Shown here: piece after piece, positions 1-8,772 of the stretch | How the letters are laid out: the number at the start of each line of letters is the position of its first letter | Numbering within the stretch: position 1 is the first letter of the stretch | Source of the DNA: DAOUJI01 sp965197415 | GTDB lineage: Bacteria > Chloroflexota > Dehalococcoidia > Lucifugimonadales > JAGWBF01 | Reading direction: 5' to 3' | DNA: 64,000 bases | Assembly: GCA_965197415.1 (NCBI GenBank) | Contig: OZ240207.1 | Location: 806,001 to 870,000, forward strand | Notes under the pieces: generated by a model | Told to the model about the DNA's origin: nothing | The model's database searches: none | What the model saw: only the letters and a program-made list of their open reading frames with translations | Program-made: the position numbers and the translations under genes

Positions 1-702
1 ATCATAGGGCATCCGGTAGCTATAGGACACCCTGTGTTCTCCCGGTACAACCGGAGACGATATTGCGAACCCTGTCCCAACGGTGATCACCTGGCCCCCT
101 GGCATGTCCGAAGCCACCTCTAATTCCAATGCCTCCGGCGGTCTGGAGAAGCGCAGGAACTGCATCATAGCGGGCTGAGACAGATCGGGAATGAAAGCGC
201 GGTCCGACGTGTTGGTCAGAGTCAGCACCTCAATAGCCGTTACACTGTCCTTGGACTCCCGCGCCCCTCTGAGCAGCAGCACGTCCGATTCCACCACGAT
301 GTCGTCTATCGTGCCCGTCGGCTCATATACGATAACCTCCACCGGCGCCAGGAAGAAGTCGGGCGAGAGGTTTACACTGTACAGTATGTCCCCATAGCGG
401 GCGGCAACGGCGTAAGATGCTCCCGTGATGACCTCCACGCCGGTAAACTCGAATCGGCCTTCGGAGTCGGTGGTGGCCCTGGCGACGTTGACTATACCCG
501 TGTCGGCGATGACGTGGAGGGTTACGTCCAAGCCGTCGGGCGCTTCGGACCCAACGGTGCCGTTAATGACCCTTCCCGATATGACGGCGGACTCCTGGGC
601 TGTTGCGTGGCCGGACGAGGCCAGACATACGGCGGCGAGCGCCAAACCTGCCACGGCCAAGGCCCGACTAGCCAAGCTAAGACGAAGGGCCGTCGTTCTC
701 AT
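1..702 (-). CDS. Secreted protein with regulatory-like beta-sandwich domain (3' end outside window)
   Basis: The reading frame is open from ATG at 702 to the window edge, so the C-terminus is missing. The first 35 or so residues form a signal peptide (basic start, Ala/Leu-rich core, AxA-like end near HATAQ). Residues 40-115 resemble a carboxypeptidase-regulatory or transthyretin-like fold (ISGRVING, then SEGRFEFTGV). The rest looks like extracytoplasmic beta-sandwich sequence. The start lies 26 nt inside the CcmI-like gene, so it is probably translated as the last known gene of the cytochrome c maturation operon. A role in cytochrome assembly is inferred only from position. The exact family is not recognised. 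Confidence 0.7.
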   Translation of the reverse strand, partial: MRTTALRLSLASRALAVAGLALAAVCLASSGHATAQESAVISGRVINGTVGSEAPDGLDVTLHVIADTGIVNVARATTDSEGRFEFTGVEVITGASYAVAARYGDILYSVNLSPDFFLAPVEVIVYEPTGTIDDIVVESDVLLLRGARESKDSVTAIEVLTLTNTSDRAFIPDLSQPAMMQFLRFSRPPEALELEVASDMPGGQVITVGTGFAISSPVVPGEHRVSYSYRMPYD

Positions 703-1141
703 GGCTGTCCGGTGTTTCGTCCAACGCCCCGGCGGACTCATCGGAAGTCGGGGGGCCATCGTCTGAAATGGACCTGGCTGCAAGAATCTCGGCCTCCAAC
801 TCGGCGTCCGTCTCTTGGAGCTTCAGATCCTCTTCCCGGAGAAGCGAAGCCGCCCGGACCCGGTAGTCCCTGAGCCGTCCCTGATACTCCTCCTCGTCCA
901 AGCGGCCGAGTTCTCGCTCCAGTTGGAGCGTACGTATCTCATCCAGCGCGGCCTCCTCAGGTTGGGCCATTCCTGCACTTGCCGATTGGAACGGCCTCTG
1001 GCTGCGCCTGGACCTGACAAAGGGATATACGACCACTCCGATGGCAAGAAGAGCTAGTAGGACTCCGATGGCTATTCCCAAGTCACTGCCGGCCGGTCTG
1101 AATTGTGACCCGATGATGCGACGGCGCTGAGATTTTATCAC
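677..1141 (-). CDS. CcmI N-terminal-like membrane protein, cytochrome c maturation
   Basis: A 154-residue protein with one transmembrane helix (about residues 20-43) and a charged helical region (about 65-115). The pattern ELGRLDEEEYQGRL resembles the N-terminal part of CcmI, which anchors the haem-ligation machinery. It lacks the TPR half of full-length CcmI, and its C-terminus is acidic and probably disordered. It follows ccmF by 77 nt and overlaps the next gene, consistent with one operon. SHOCT or zinc-ribbon-type membrane proteins of similar size are an alternative family assignment. Confidence 0.6.
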   Translation of the reverse strand: MIKSQRRRIIGSQFRPAGSDLGIAIGVLLALLAIGVVVYPFVRSRRSQRPFQSASAGMAQPEEAALDEIRTLQLERELGRLDEEEYQGRLRDYRVRAASLLREEDLKLQETDAELEAEILAARSISDDGPPTSDESAGALDETPDSHENDGPSS

Positions 1142-1218
1142 TCCAAAGGTCAGGCAAGAGAAATCTCATCGTTCTTGAAATAGCCGCCCAAGCGAAAAGC
1201 CGGGCCCATCCTGGGAAG

Positions 1219-3243
1219 CTAGTCTCCCCCTGCCGGAGCCGTTGCAGGTGTCCGAACGGGGGCGGGCGACAGCCTCCGCTGAGGCCACAACGCGATTACG
1301 GTCCCCAGCCCGAATATCGGCCCAGCCACCCACATCCACCACACCAGCGGATTTACGAAGACCCTGAAGCCCACTCTTCCTTCGTCCAGCGCCTCGCTGG
1401 GTATGATGTACAAGTCCTCCACCGGCGTTGAGCGGATGCCTGCTCTAGTGGCCGCTATGTTGAACCCTGGGTAGAACGACCTTTCGGCGTTGATCACGCC
1501 GACGAAGGAGTCTCCTTTGTATGCGTTAATCGTGGACACCCACTGAGTGCGGTCTGCCCGCAAGGTTGTCGTGGTGTCCACGTATTCCAGTCGATAGTCG
1601 CCGACTTGTGCCTGTTCCCCTGGCCCCAGTATCACGTCCTTCTGGATTTCATAGAAAGAGGAGCCGGTGATGCCCAAGGCCAAGAGGATTATCGCAATGT
1701 GGACTATATATCCGCCGTACCTGGGCCTGTTGGCAGAAATTAGTTTTACAAAAGCCAATCCATAGTTCTCTCCATGCCCCGCGCGCACCCTGGTCCCGTT
1801 GAACCATTCCAGCAGAATTCCCGCCAAAACCATTGCGCAGATGCCGAAAGAAGCCAGGGCGAAGGGTTTTTTCACGCCCAGCACGCCTATAACTGCCAGC
1901 GTGGCCGCCGCCGCAATCAGAGGCCCCGTCAAGCTCCTAATCAGCGTCCTCCATGACCCCCTGCCCCACGGCAGCAGCGGACCCACTCCCATCAGGAATA
2001 TCAGTGCAATCATCAGAGGACCGTTCACCTGATTGTAGAAAGGCTCGCCCACCGTCACCGTGTCCCCTTGTGTAAGCTCCGAGATAAGGGGAAAGACCAC
2101 TCCCCATAAAGTAACGAAGGCTATCCCCAGGAGAAGCAGATTATTGAGCAGGAAGGCCGCCTCCCGCGACAGGCTGGACTCCAGGTCTCGGGCGCTCTTC
2201 AGCACGTTGTAACGCCAGAAGAACAGCGTGAAGGGCGCCACTACACCAATCCCCGTGAACATCAGGAACACCCACCCCAGGGAAGACGCTCCGAAGGAAT
2301 GCACCGACGGCACAGAGCCGCCCCTGTTCATGAACATCCCGTACAACGCCAAACCGAAGGCGATGTTTATCAGGACTATGTTCCACATGCGAAACATGCC
2401 CCGCCGCTTTTGCACCATGATGGAATGGATGAAAGCCGTAAGGGCGATGAATGGCATGAAGCCCGCGTTTTCCACCGGGTCCCATGCCCAGTAGCCGCCC
2501 CATCCCAGTATGGTGTAGGCCCACCATCCGCCCAGAAGCAGCCCGGACCCCAGAAGCGCCCAGGAGACTATGCCCCAGGTGCGCCCCGGGTCCACCCAGT
2601 CATCGCCCGTCTTGCCTGCCAACAGATGGCCCATTGCGAACGCAAAGGGGATCGCAACCGCGATCAGCCCCGCCATCATCACCGGAGGGTGGATGAACAT
2701 GCCGGGATGGGTTAGAAGCGGGTTGATTCCCTGACCCTCTGCGGGCGTGAACTCCAGAGTGGCGAACGGATTGGCCATGAACAGCATGACGGCCAGGAAG
2801 AAAGCCGCCACCAGCATCATCACGCTATAGGCGTAGGACACGGTCTTGCCGGACCCTGTCCCGTCAGACATAGAAGGCGCAAGCTTCACGGCTATGGCGG
2901 ACATCGCGGCCAAGGCAAAGGCGATGTAGAGCAGCGACCCCTCGTTGCCCGCGTAGAAGGCGACCCAGGTGTAGACCCCGGCCATGGCCAGGTTGCTGTG
3001 CTCGGCCACGTATTTGATGCTGAAGTCGTGGTCGAGAAATGCCCCCACCAGTACAGCCACGGCTACGGCGAGCACAAAGACCAGCAGATAGCCGGCGTAC
3101 CGGGCGCTGTCCACCAACGCCGCAACGCCCCTTGTCTGACCTACGACGGAGCCTACCGTCGAGTAGCCCGCCAGAGCCAGCCCTATCGCCAGACATATCG
3201 ATCCAAGTTCAGCCACGGGAACCGCCTCCGTCTGTCTCGTCAT
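1219..3243 (-). CDS. ccmF: Cytochrome c haem lyase subunit CcmF
   Basis: A 674-residue polytopic membrane protein of the CcmF/CcsA family, which attaches haem to apocytochrome c on the outer face of the membrane. The tryptophan-rich WWD motif is visible (GWGGYWAWDPVENAGFMP). At least a dozen hydrophobic segments are present, and a soluble C-terminal domain of about 100 residues precedes the last helix, as in CcmF. Length matches the family (about 630-680). The start overlaps the end of ccmH by 35 nt, indicating coupled translation. CcmA-E are not in the window. Confidence 0.93.
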   Translation of the reverse strand: MTRQTEAVPVAELGSICLAIGLALAGYSTVGSVVGQTRGVAALVDSARYAGYLLVFVLAVAVAVLVGAFLDHDFSIKYVAEHSNLAMAGVYTWVAFYAGNEGSLLYIAFALAAMSAIAVKLAPSMSDGTGSGKTVSYAYSVMMLVAAFFLAVMLFMANPFATLEFTPAEGQGINPLLTHPGMFIHPPVMMAGLIAVAIPFAFAMGHLLAGKTGDDWVDPGRTWGIVSWALLGSGLLLGGWWAYTILGWGGYWAWDPVENAGFMPFIALTAFIHSIMVQKRRGMFRMWNIVLINIAFGLALYGMFMNRGGSVPSVHSFGASSLGWVFLMFTGIGVVAPFTLFFWRYNVLKSARDLESSLSREAAFLLNNLLLLGIAFVTLWGVVFPLISELTQGDTVTVGEPFYNQVNGPLMIALIFLMGVGPLLPWGRGSWRTLIRSLTGPLIAAAATLAVIGVLGVKKPFALASFGICAMVLAGILLEWFNGTRVRAGHGENYGLAFVKLISANRPRYGGYIVHIAIILLALGITGSSFYEIQKDVILGPGEQAQVGDYRLEYVDTTTTLRADRTQWVSTINAYKGDSFVGVINAERSFYPGFNIAATRAGIRSTPVEDLYIIPSEALDEGRVGFRVFVNPLVWWMWVAGPIFGLGTVIALWPQRRLSPAPVRTPATAPAGGD

Positions 3244-3808
3244 CGTCTTCGGGTGAGTCGGTCTCGGGAGCGGGCAACAGTCCCAACTCTTGGTCCACCA
3301 TGCTTAAGTACGGTTCAAGTTCCCCGTCGGATGGTTGGACCGTGACCGCCCGATTGGAGACAGTGGTACGCCTCATGGCGCCCACAACCAACACTAGCAG
3401 GACCAATGCTCCCAAGACGCCTACGGGCGGGACAACCCAGACCAGTAGGTTGAATCCGGACTTAGGGGGAGAAGCCAGGACATCTTCTCCATAGGACTCC
3501 ACGAACAAGTCCAGAATCTGCTCCCTTGTCCAACCTTCCGCCAGCTTTTCTCTTACCAGGGCGCGCATCTGCTTGGCCAGCTGCACCTGGGCTTGGTCGA
3601 TGGTCTCCGCAGGGCAGACCGGACATATCAGACTGCGGTCTATGGAATAGGCTACCGCTTCCAACTCTTCAGGAGTGTACGTCCCCGATTCGTTGGAAGA
3701 GCCGCCGCAAGCCGCCGTCAACAATAGAGCAAGCATAAGGCACGCAAGTGGGATCAAGCCAAAGAGAACGGGTAACCGCTGGGACGAGAAGCCGTATTTC
3801 TTCAACAC
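3209..3808 (-). CDS. ccmH: Cytochrome c maturation protein CcmH
   Basis: A 199-residue protein with a lipoprotein-like signal (LLLTAAC near residues 28-34), a CcmH domain and a C-terminal transmembrane helix. The redox motif is LICPVCPAETI, matching the LRCxxCQ type of CcmH that keeps apocytochrome cysteines reduced. The helical bundle signature (AEGWTREQILDLFVESYG) follows. The initiation codon is GTG at 3808 without a clear Shine-Dalgarno sequence, so the exact start is uncertain. It lies 54 nt after actE and overlaps ccmF, linking respiratory and assembly genes. Confidence 0.9.
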   Translation of the reverse strand: MLKKYGFSSQRLPVLFGLIPLACLMLALLLTAACGGSSNESGTYTPEELEAVAYSIDRSLICPVCPAETIDQAQVQLAKQMRALVREKLAEGWTREQILDLFVESYGEDVLASPPKSGFNLLVWVVPPVGVLGALVLLVLVVGAMRRTTVSNRAVTVQPSDGELEPYLSMVDQELGLLPAPETDSPEDDDETDGGGSRG

Positions 3809-3862
3809 GACCCGGGCCTTCCTGGGACCTGGTTTCCTCGTTGCCGGGAGCCGGCGTTCAGA

Positions 3863-4468
3863 CTAGGGCGCTGGACAATCTGAGTGAACCTCAGGGCTCA
3901 GGCAGCCTTTAACGTAGTTTACGAGACTCCACCGCTCCTCGACGTTGAGCAGCTTGGAGAACTGGGGCATAACTACCGCGCCGTTGCTGATCCAGTCGAA
4001 CGCCGCCCGGTCCGAGATGCTCTGTGCATGTCCGGGGTCCGCCGAACTCAAATCGATGCTCAACGTCTCCAGCGGCACGTAGCCATAGTCCTGCATCATT
4101 GTCTGCAACACCGGTCCGTCGCCCTTGCCAAGCGGGCCGTGGCACATGACGCAGTTGACAGCGAAAAGCCTGGCTCCCTGCTGAATGGACTCCCCCGGAA
4201 TGGGGTTCTCGGCGCCGGCCGCTTCAACGCCGGTTATCGGGATGGCGCCCTCAGGCGGCGACAGCCTGGGAGGTTCGCTGTAACCGAAGGACTGGTGGTA
4301 GTGCATTTCGTAGAACAAGTCCACCGGATAGCTGCCGTTGGCGCACGCTCCGCTGGTGAGCGCCAACAACGCCAACGCGGCGACAAGCAACGCCCTTGGG
4401 CGTCTACTCAACACGGCGGCGACTCCCTCAGGAAACTTCCCAAACGATGTCAGACGACTACGGTTCAC
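3863..4468 (-). CDS. actE: Alternative complex III monohaem cytochrome c subunit ActE
   Basis: A 201-residue membrane-anchored cytochrome c. An N-terminal hydrophobic segment (about 25-43) ends in a lipobox-like SGAC. One haem site, CVMCH, lies near residue 108, and a plausible distal Met is in VVMPQFSKLL. The sequence MHYHQSFGYSEPPRL ahead of the haem domain is typical of ActE. It should pass electrons from the pentahaem ActA to soluble cytochrome c or an oxidase. Its start overlaps the end of actD by one base, so it is in the same operon. Confidence 0.88.
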   Translation of the reverse strand: MNRSRLTSFGKFPEGVAAVLSRRPRALLVAALALLALTSGACANGSYPVDLFYEMHYHQSFGYSEPPRLSPPEGAIPITGVEAAGAENPIPGESIQQGARLFAVNCVMCHGPLGKGDGPVLQTMMQDYGYVPLETLSIDLSSADPGHAQSISDRAAFDWISNGAVVMPQFSKLLNVEERWSLVNYVKGCLSPEVHSDCPAP

Positions 4469-4983
4469 TAAGACGGGTCCCCTCGTTTTATGTCAACAGC
4501 CCCTGCCTGGGTTAAAGCCCTCTCCACCTGGTCGACCTCATTCGACTCGCAGTTCACGAGCACTCCAATGTACCCATCTGTTATGCGGTCGTCATAGAGG
4601 CCCAGGCTAACTCTGGGCAGCCTGGACTCAAATATGATGCCGAGAACGGTGAACAGGATGGCCCCCAGCATGGTCGCCTCGTAGGTGACGATGGCCATTG
4701 GAGGCAGCGAAAGGATGGGCTTGCCGCCAGTGACCAAGGGGTATGCCAGCTGGGTGGCTGAGGTCAGGATTATGCCCGCTGTCAAACCACACAAAGCTCC
4801 GACGAACGGGAAAATATAAAGCTTGTGGCTGCTCTCCCGTTCTCCGAATGCCCCTTCAGGGTACGGAGCGCCCGTCAGGAAATCGAAGTCGGCGTCGCTG
4901 ATGCCGGAAGCTTTCAGATTGTCCCCCGCTTCCGCCGCATACTCAGCGTCGTTATAAAGGCCCAGGACTCCTGTTTTGGCCAT
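4468..4983 (-). CDS. actD: Alternative complex III subunit ActD (DUF3341)
   Basis: A 171-residue protein with an N-terminal soluble domain (MAKTGVLGLYNDAEYAAEAG) and two transmembrane helices (about 63-85 and 102-122), the arrangement of the DUF3341 family. ActD is a small structural membrane subunit of ACIII with no cofactor. It lies between actC and actE, in the expected neighbourhood. Length matches the family (about 170-190). Confidence 0.9.
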   Translation of the reverse strand: MAKTGVLGLYNDAEYAAEAGDNLKASGISDADFDFLTGAPYPEGAFGERESSHKLYIFPFVGALCGLTAGIILTSATQLAYPLVTGGKPILSLPPMAIVTYEATMLGAILFTVLGIIFESRLPRVSLGLYDDRITDGYIGVLVNCESNEVDQVERALTQAGAVDIKRGDPS

Positions 4984-5000
4984 TCTGTTTCCTCCCGGCC

Positions 5001-5040
5001 CTCACCTCCAACCCTTCCGCAATCGGAAGGTTGGGATGAG
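5001..5040. repeat. Dispersed palindromic repeat, copy 1
   Basis: An imperfect inverted repeat (CCAACCCTTCCG / CGGAAGGTTGGG around a short loop) in the actC-actD spacer. It belongs to the same kind of CTCACCC-CAACCCTCTCC element as copies at 34201, 38425, 43399 and 43469. As RNA it would form a hairpin within the operon transcript and could tune expression of the downstream genes. Confidence 0.6.
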
Positions 5041-5045
5041 GCGCC

Positions 5046-6422
<1,377 letters not shown>

Positions 6423-6445
6423 TGCGTCTCCCTAGTGTGGCCCGA

Positions 6446-7930
6446 CTACTCGGGCTTCCCCAATACCATGTACTTGCCTTTGATGAAAGGCTTCCACAGA
6501 ATGTAGAGCATTCCCTCCTTGAACTCCCACAGAGACAGTATCGGAACTATCCTCGTGGCCACAAGATAGAAGAGCGCCGCCGCTCCCAAGCCGCCCACTA
6601 TGATGAATATGTCCCATATGTCAGGCAGCGCCGGCAGCAATGCAGCTGCCGTTTGCGCTCCGTGCGTTTCGAAGTCTGCGATGCTTTCAGCCCCCAACAT
6701 CGACTCGGGTATGTTGAAAGCCGGCACATAGATGCGAATCATCATGAAGAACGCACCTATAATCACCGACGCCGCAGCTATGCTCGGCCCAACGACGCTC
6801 TTACGCACCGAGTTCCAGAGGAGCAGGGCGAACGGGATTATGAAGCTGAAGAAGAAGTTCAGCAGGAACACGGTCTTGTAGGACTCGAACATTATCAGCT
6901 TCATGACAGCCTGTTCCGTGGGGTCACGGCCATACCAGAAGGTCATAAACTCGGAGAACCAGAAGTAGCCCCACAACAGGGTGACTCCCAGCAATATTTT
7001 GCTGAACGACCAGAAGGGGTCAACTCCTATATAGTCCTTGTAGCCGCCCCACTGCTTCATTATGAACAACGTCACGATGACGACGCCTGCGCCGGCCTGA
7101 AACCCGGTCAGTGCATGATAGGGAGCGAATATGGAGTCCTTCCAGCCAGGAATGTAGCTCAGAGCGTAGTCCAGACTTATCAGGGTGTGAACGAAGATGA
7201 GCATCATGAAGTAGAGCCCGCCCATAATCGCCAGCATGCCCTTTTGTATAACCCAGTCACGCTCCGTCCCCTGCCATCCCAATGCCAGCTTGGCCCACAG
7301 CCCTTTGCGGACTCCGTCGCTGCGCTGGGCCAGCGCTGAGAAGTCAGGCCTTGCCGATACGTAGAGCACGGCCAGCCCGGCGACCGCCAAGCCAACCACC
7401 GCCAGGGTGTCCCAGAATAATGGCGCCCCGATAGGCGTTTCAAACCAGATGGTCCGGCGGTCCTGTCCGACGGCCAAGGCCCCGTCCCCGTTCAGGTCGA
7501 TGGGGGACATCAGGAATATCATGGGTATGAACCACAGCACGTTCAGCACACCCACCACTGCGAACAATTCCGACGCTCTGGACAGCGGCCTACGCCAGTG
7601 GTTTTTCGTCCAGCGGAAGGCCACCGCCACCACGGGGGCCGAACCCACCGTGGCCAGCAGGAAGGCGAACATGGCTACGTAGTAGCCCCAGGCCTCACGG
7701 TTGTCGCCTCCGAACCCGTCACCCAGAGCCCGCACCAGGAATCCGACAATCCCCAGTCCTAGAAGTATGAGCAGGCCCAACATGCCCGCAGCCAACTTCG
7801 GGTCGAGCGTGATGGTCTTTCTGGTTACATGCTCGGTCACCTGCTCAGTGGTGAGCAGCGTCTCAGGAGGAGGCGTTCTGTGGTGACCGTGCTCGACCGA
7901 GCTAGCCATGGCCCACCTCATCCTTAGCAT
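6446..7930 (-). CDS. Second NrfD-type membrane subunit of alternative complex III (ActF-like)
   Basis: A 494-residue polytopic protein of the NrfD superfamily with about ten hydrophobic helices. It shares the NrfD pattern (VHTLISLDYALSYIPGWKDS, then an aromatic-rich helix WGYFWFSEFMTFWYG) but diverges from the neighbouring ActC. ACIII contains two NrfD-like subunits, ActC and ActF, so this is probably the ActF role although it lies directly after the Fe-S subunit. The start overlaps the end of actB2 by 29 nt. A downstream methionine at residue 4 or 8 is also possible. Confidence 0.8.
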   Translation of the reverse strand: MLRMRWAMASSVEHGHHRTPPPETLLTTEQVTEHVTRKTITLDPKLAAGMLGLLILLGLGIVGFLVRALGDGFGGDNREAWGYYVAMFAFLLATVGSAPVVAVAFRWTKNHWRRPLSRASELFAVVGVLNVLWFIPMIFLMSPIDLNGDGALAVGQDRRTIWFETPIGAPLFWDTLAVVGLAVAGLAVLYVSARPDFSALAQRSDGVRKGLWAKLALGWQGTERDWVIQKGMLAIMGGLYFMMLIFVHTLISLDYALSYIPGWKDSIFAPYHALTGFQAGAGVVIVTLFIMKQWGGYKDYIGVDPFWSFSKILLGVTLLWGYFWFSEFMTFWYGRDPTEQAVMKLIMFESYKTVFLLNFFFSFIIPFALLLWNSVRKSVVGPSIAAASVIIGAFFMMIRIYVPAFNIPESMLGAESIADFETHGAQTAAALLPALPDIWDIFIIVGGLGAAALFYLVATRIVPILSLWEFKEGMLYILWKPFIKGKYMVLGKPE

Positions 7931-8729
7931 GGGTGTCTATCTTCTTCAGATATATCACGTTCGGTTCAGTCCCTAGCCGCGCCAGCAGCTGGTAAGGGCG
8001 TCCTTCCTTGACAACTTTGCTGCCGTTGGAGTCAAGGTCGATGTAATCTCGGACCTTGCTGTCGTCGTCGTGCAAGTCTCCGAATATCAGCGTATTTGTA
8101 GGGCAAGCCTGTACGCAGGCAGGAGCAAAGTTGCCCTCGGCCAACTCGGTGTCGGTGATGGCTCGGCCCTCCTGCCCTTCCACCTTCCGTTCGGCTTTCC
8201 TTATGCGTTGCACACAGAAGGTGCACTTCTCCATGATTCCCCGGGACCTGACGGTGACGTCGGGGTTGAGTTGGTTTCTCAGGCTCTCGGGCCACACAGG
8301 TTCCCAGAAGTTGAAGAACCTAACGTTGTAAGGGCAGTTGTTGGCGCAGTATCGAGTGCCCACACAGCGGTTGTATACCTGCACATTCAAACCTTGGTCG
8401 TTGTGGTAGGTGGCGTAGACCGGGCAGACGGGCTCGCAGGGCGCGTTCTCGCAATGCTGGCACATTATGGGTATGAACCTGGCTTTCACGTCCTGGAACG
8501 GCGTCTCTTCAGGTTTGGGGTCGACCCCGGAGGAACCGCGGTACTCGTCCGGCACGTCCCAGTAGCGCTCCACCCGAATCCATTCAAAGGCGCGCTTCTG
8601 ATGGAACAGCTCTTCCGTGTTGATGGGCACGTTGTTTTCAGCCTGACAGGCTACGACGCACGCCTGGCAACCGGTGCACTTGTCGATGTCCACCACCATT
8701 GCCCATTTATGTTTGCGCTTCTGCGCCAT
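7902..8729 (-). CDS. Alternative complex III iron-sulfur subunit (ActB C-terminal half, ActB2)
   Basis: A 275-residue ferredoxin-type protein of the PsrB/NrfC family with four cluster sites. Visible motifs are CTGCQACVVAC, CQHCENAPCEPVC, CVGTRYCANNC and CTFC with CVQAC. In the third motif the second cysteine is threonine (CVGT), which predicts one [3Fe-4S] and three [4Fe-4S] clusters, as known for ActB. It should receive electrons from ActC and transfer them to ActA. In many ACIII operons it is fused to the MopB domain; here it is separate. Confidence 0.9.
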   Translation of the reverse strand: MAQKRKHKWAMVVDIDKCTGCQACVVACQAENNVPINTEELFHQKRAFEWIRVERYWDVPDEYRGSSGVDPKPEETPFQDVKARFIPIMCQHCENAPCEPVCPVYATYHNDQGLNVQVYNRCVGTRYCANNCPYNVRFFNFWEPVWPESLRNQLNPDVTVRSRGIMEKCTFCVQRIRKAERKVEGQEGRAITDTELAEGNFAPACVQACPTNTLIFGDLHDDDSKVRDYIDLDSNGSKVVKEGRPYQLLARLGTEPNVIYLKKIDTHAKDEVGHG

Positions 8730-8772
8730 AGACAGACCCGCCTTTCGCTATACACCCTGTTCGTTCTGTTCG

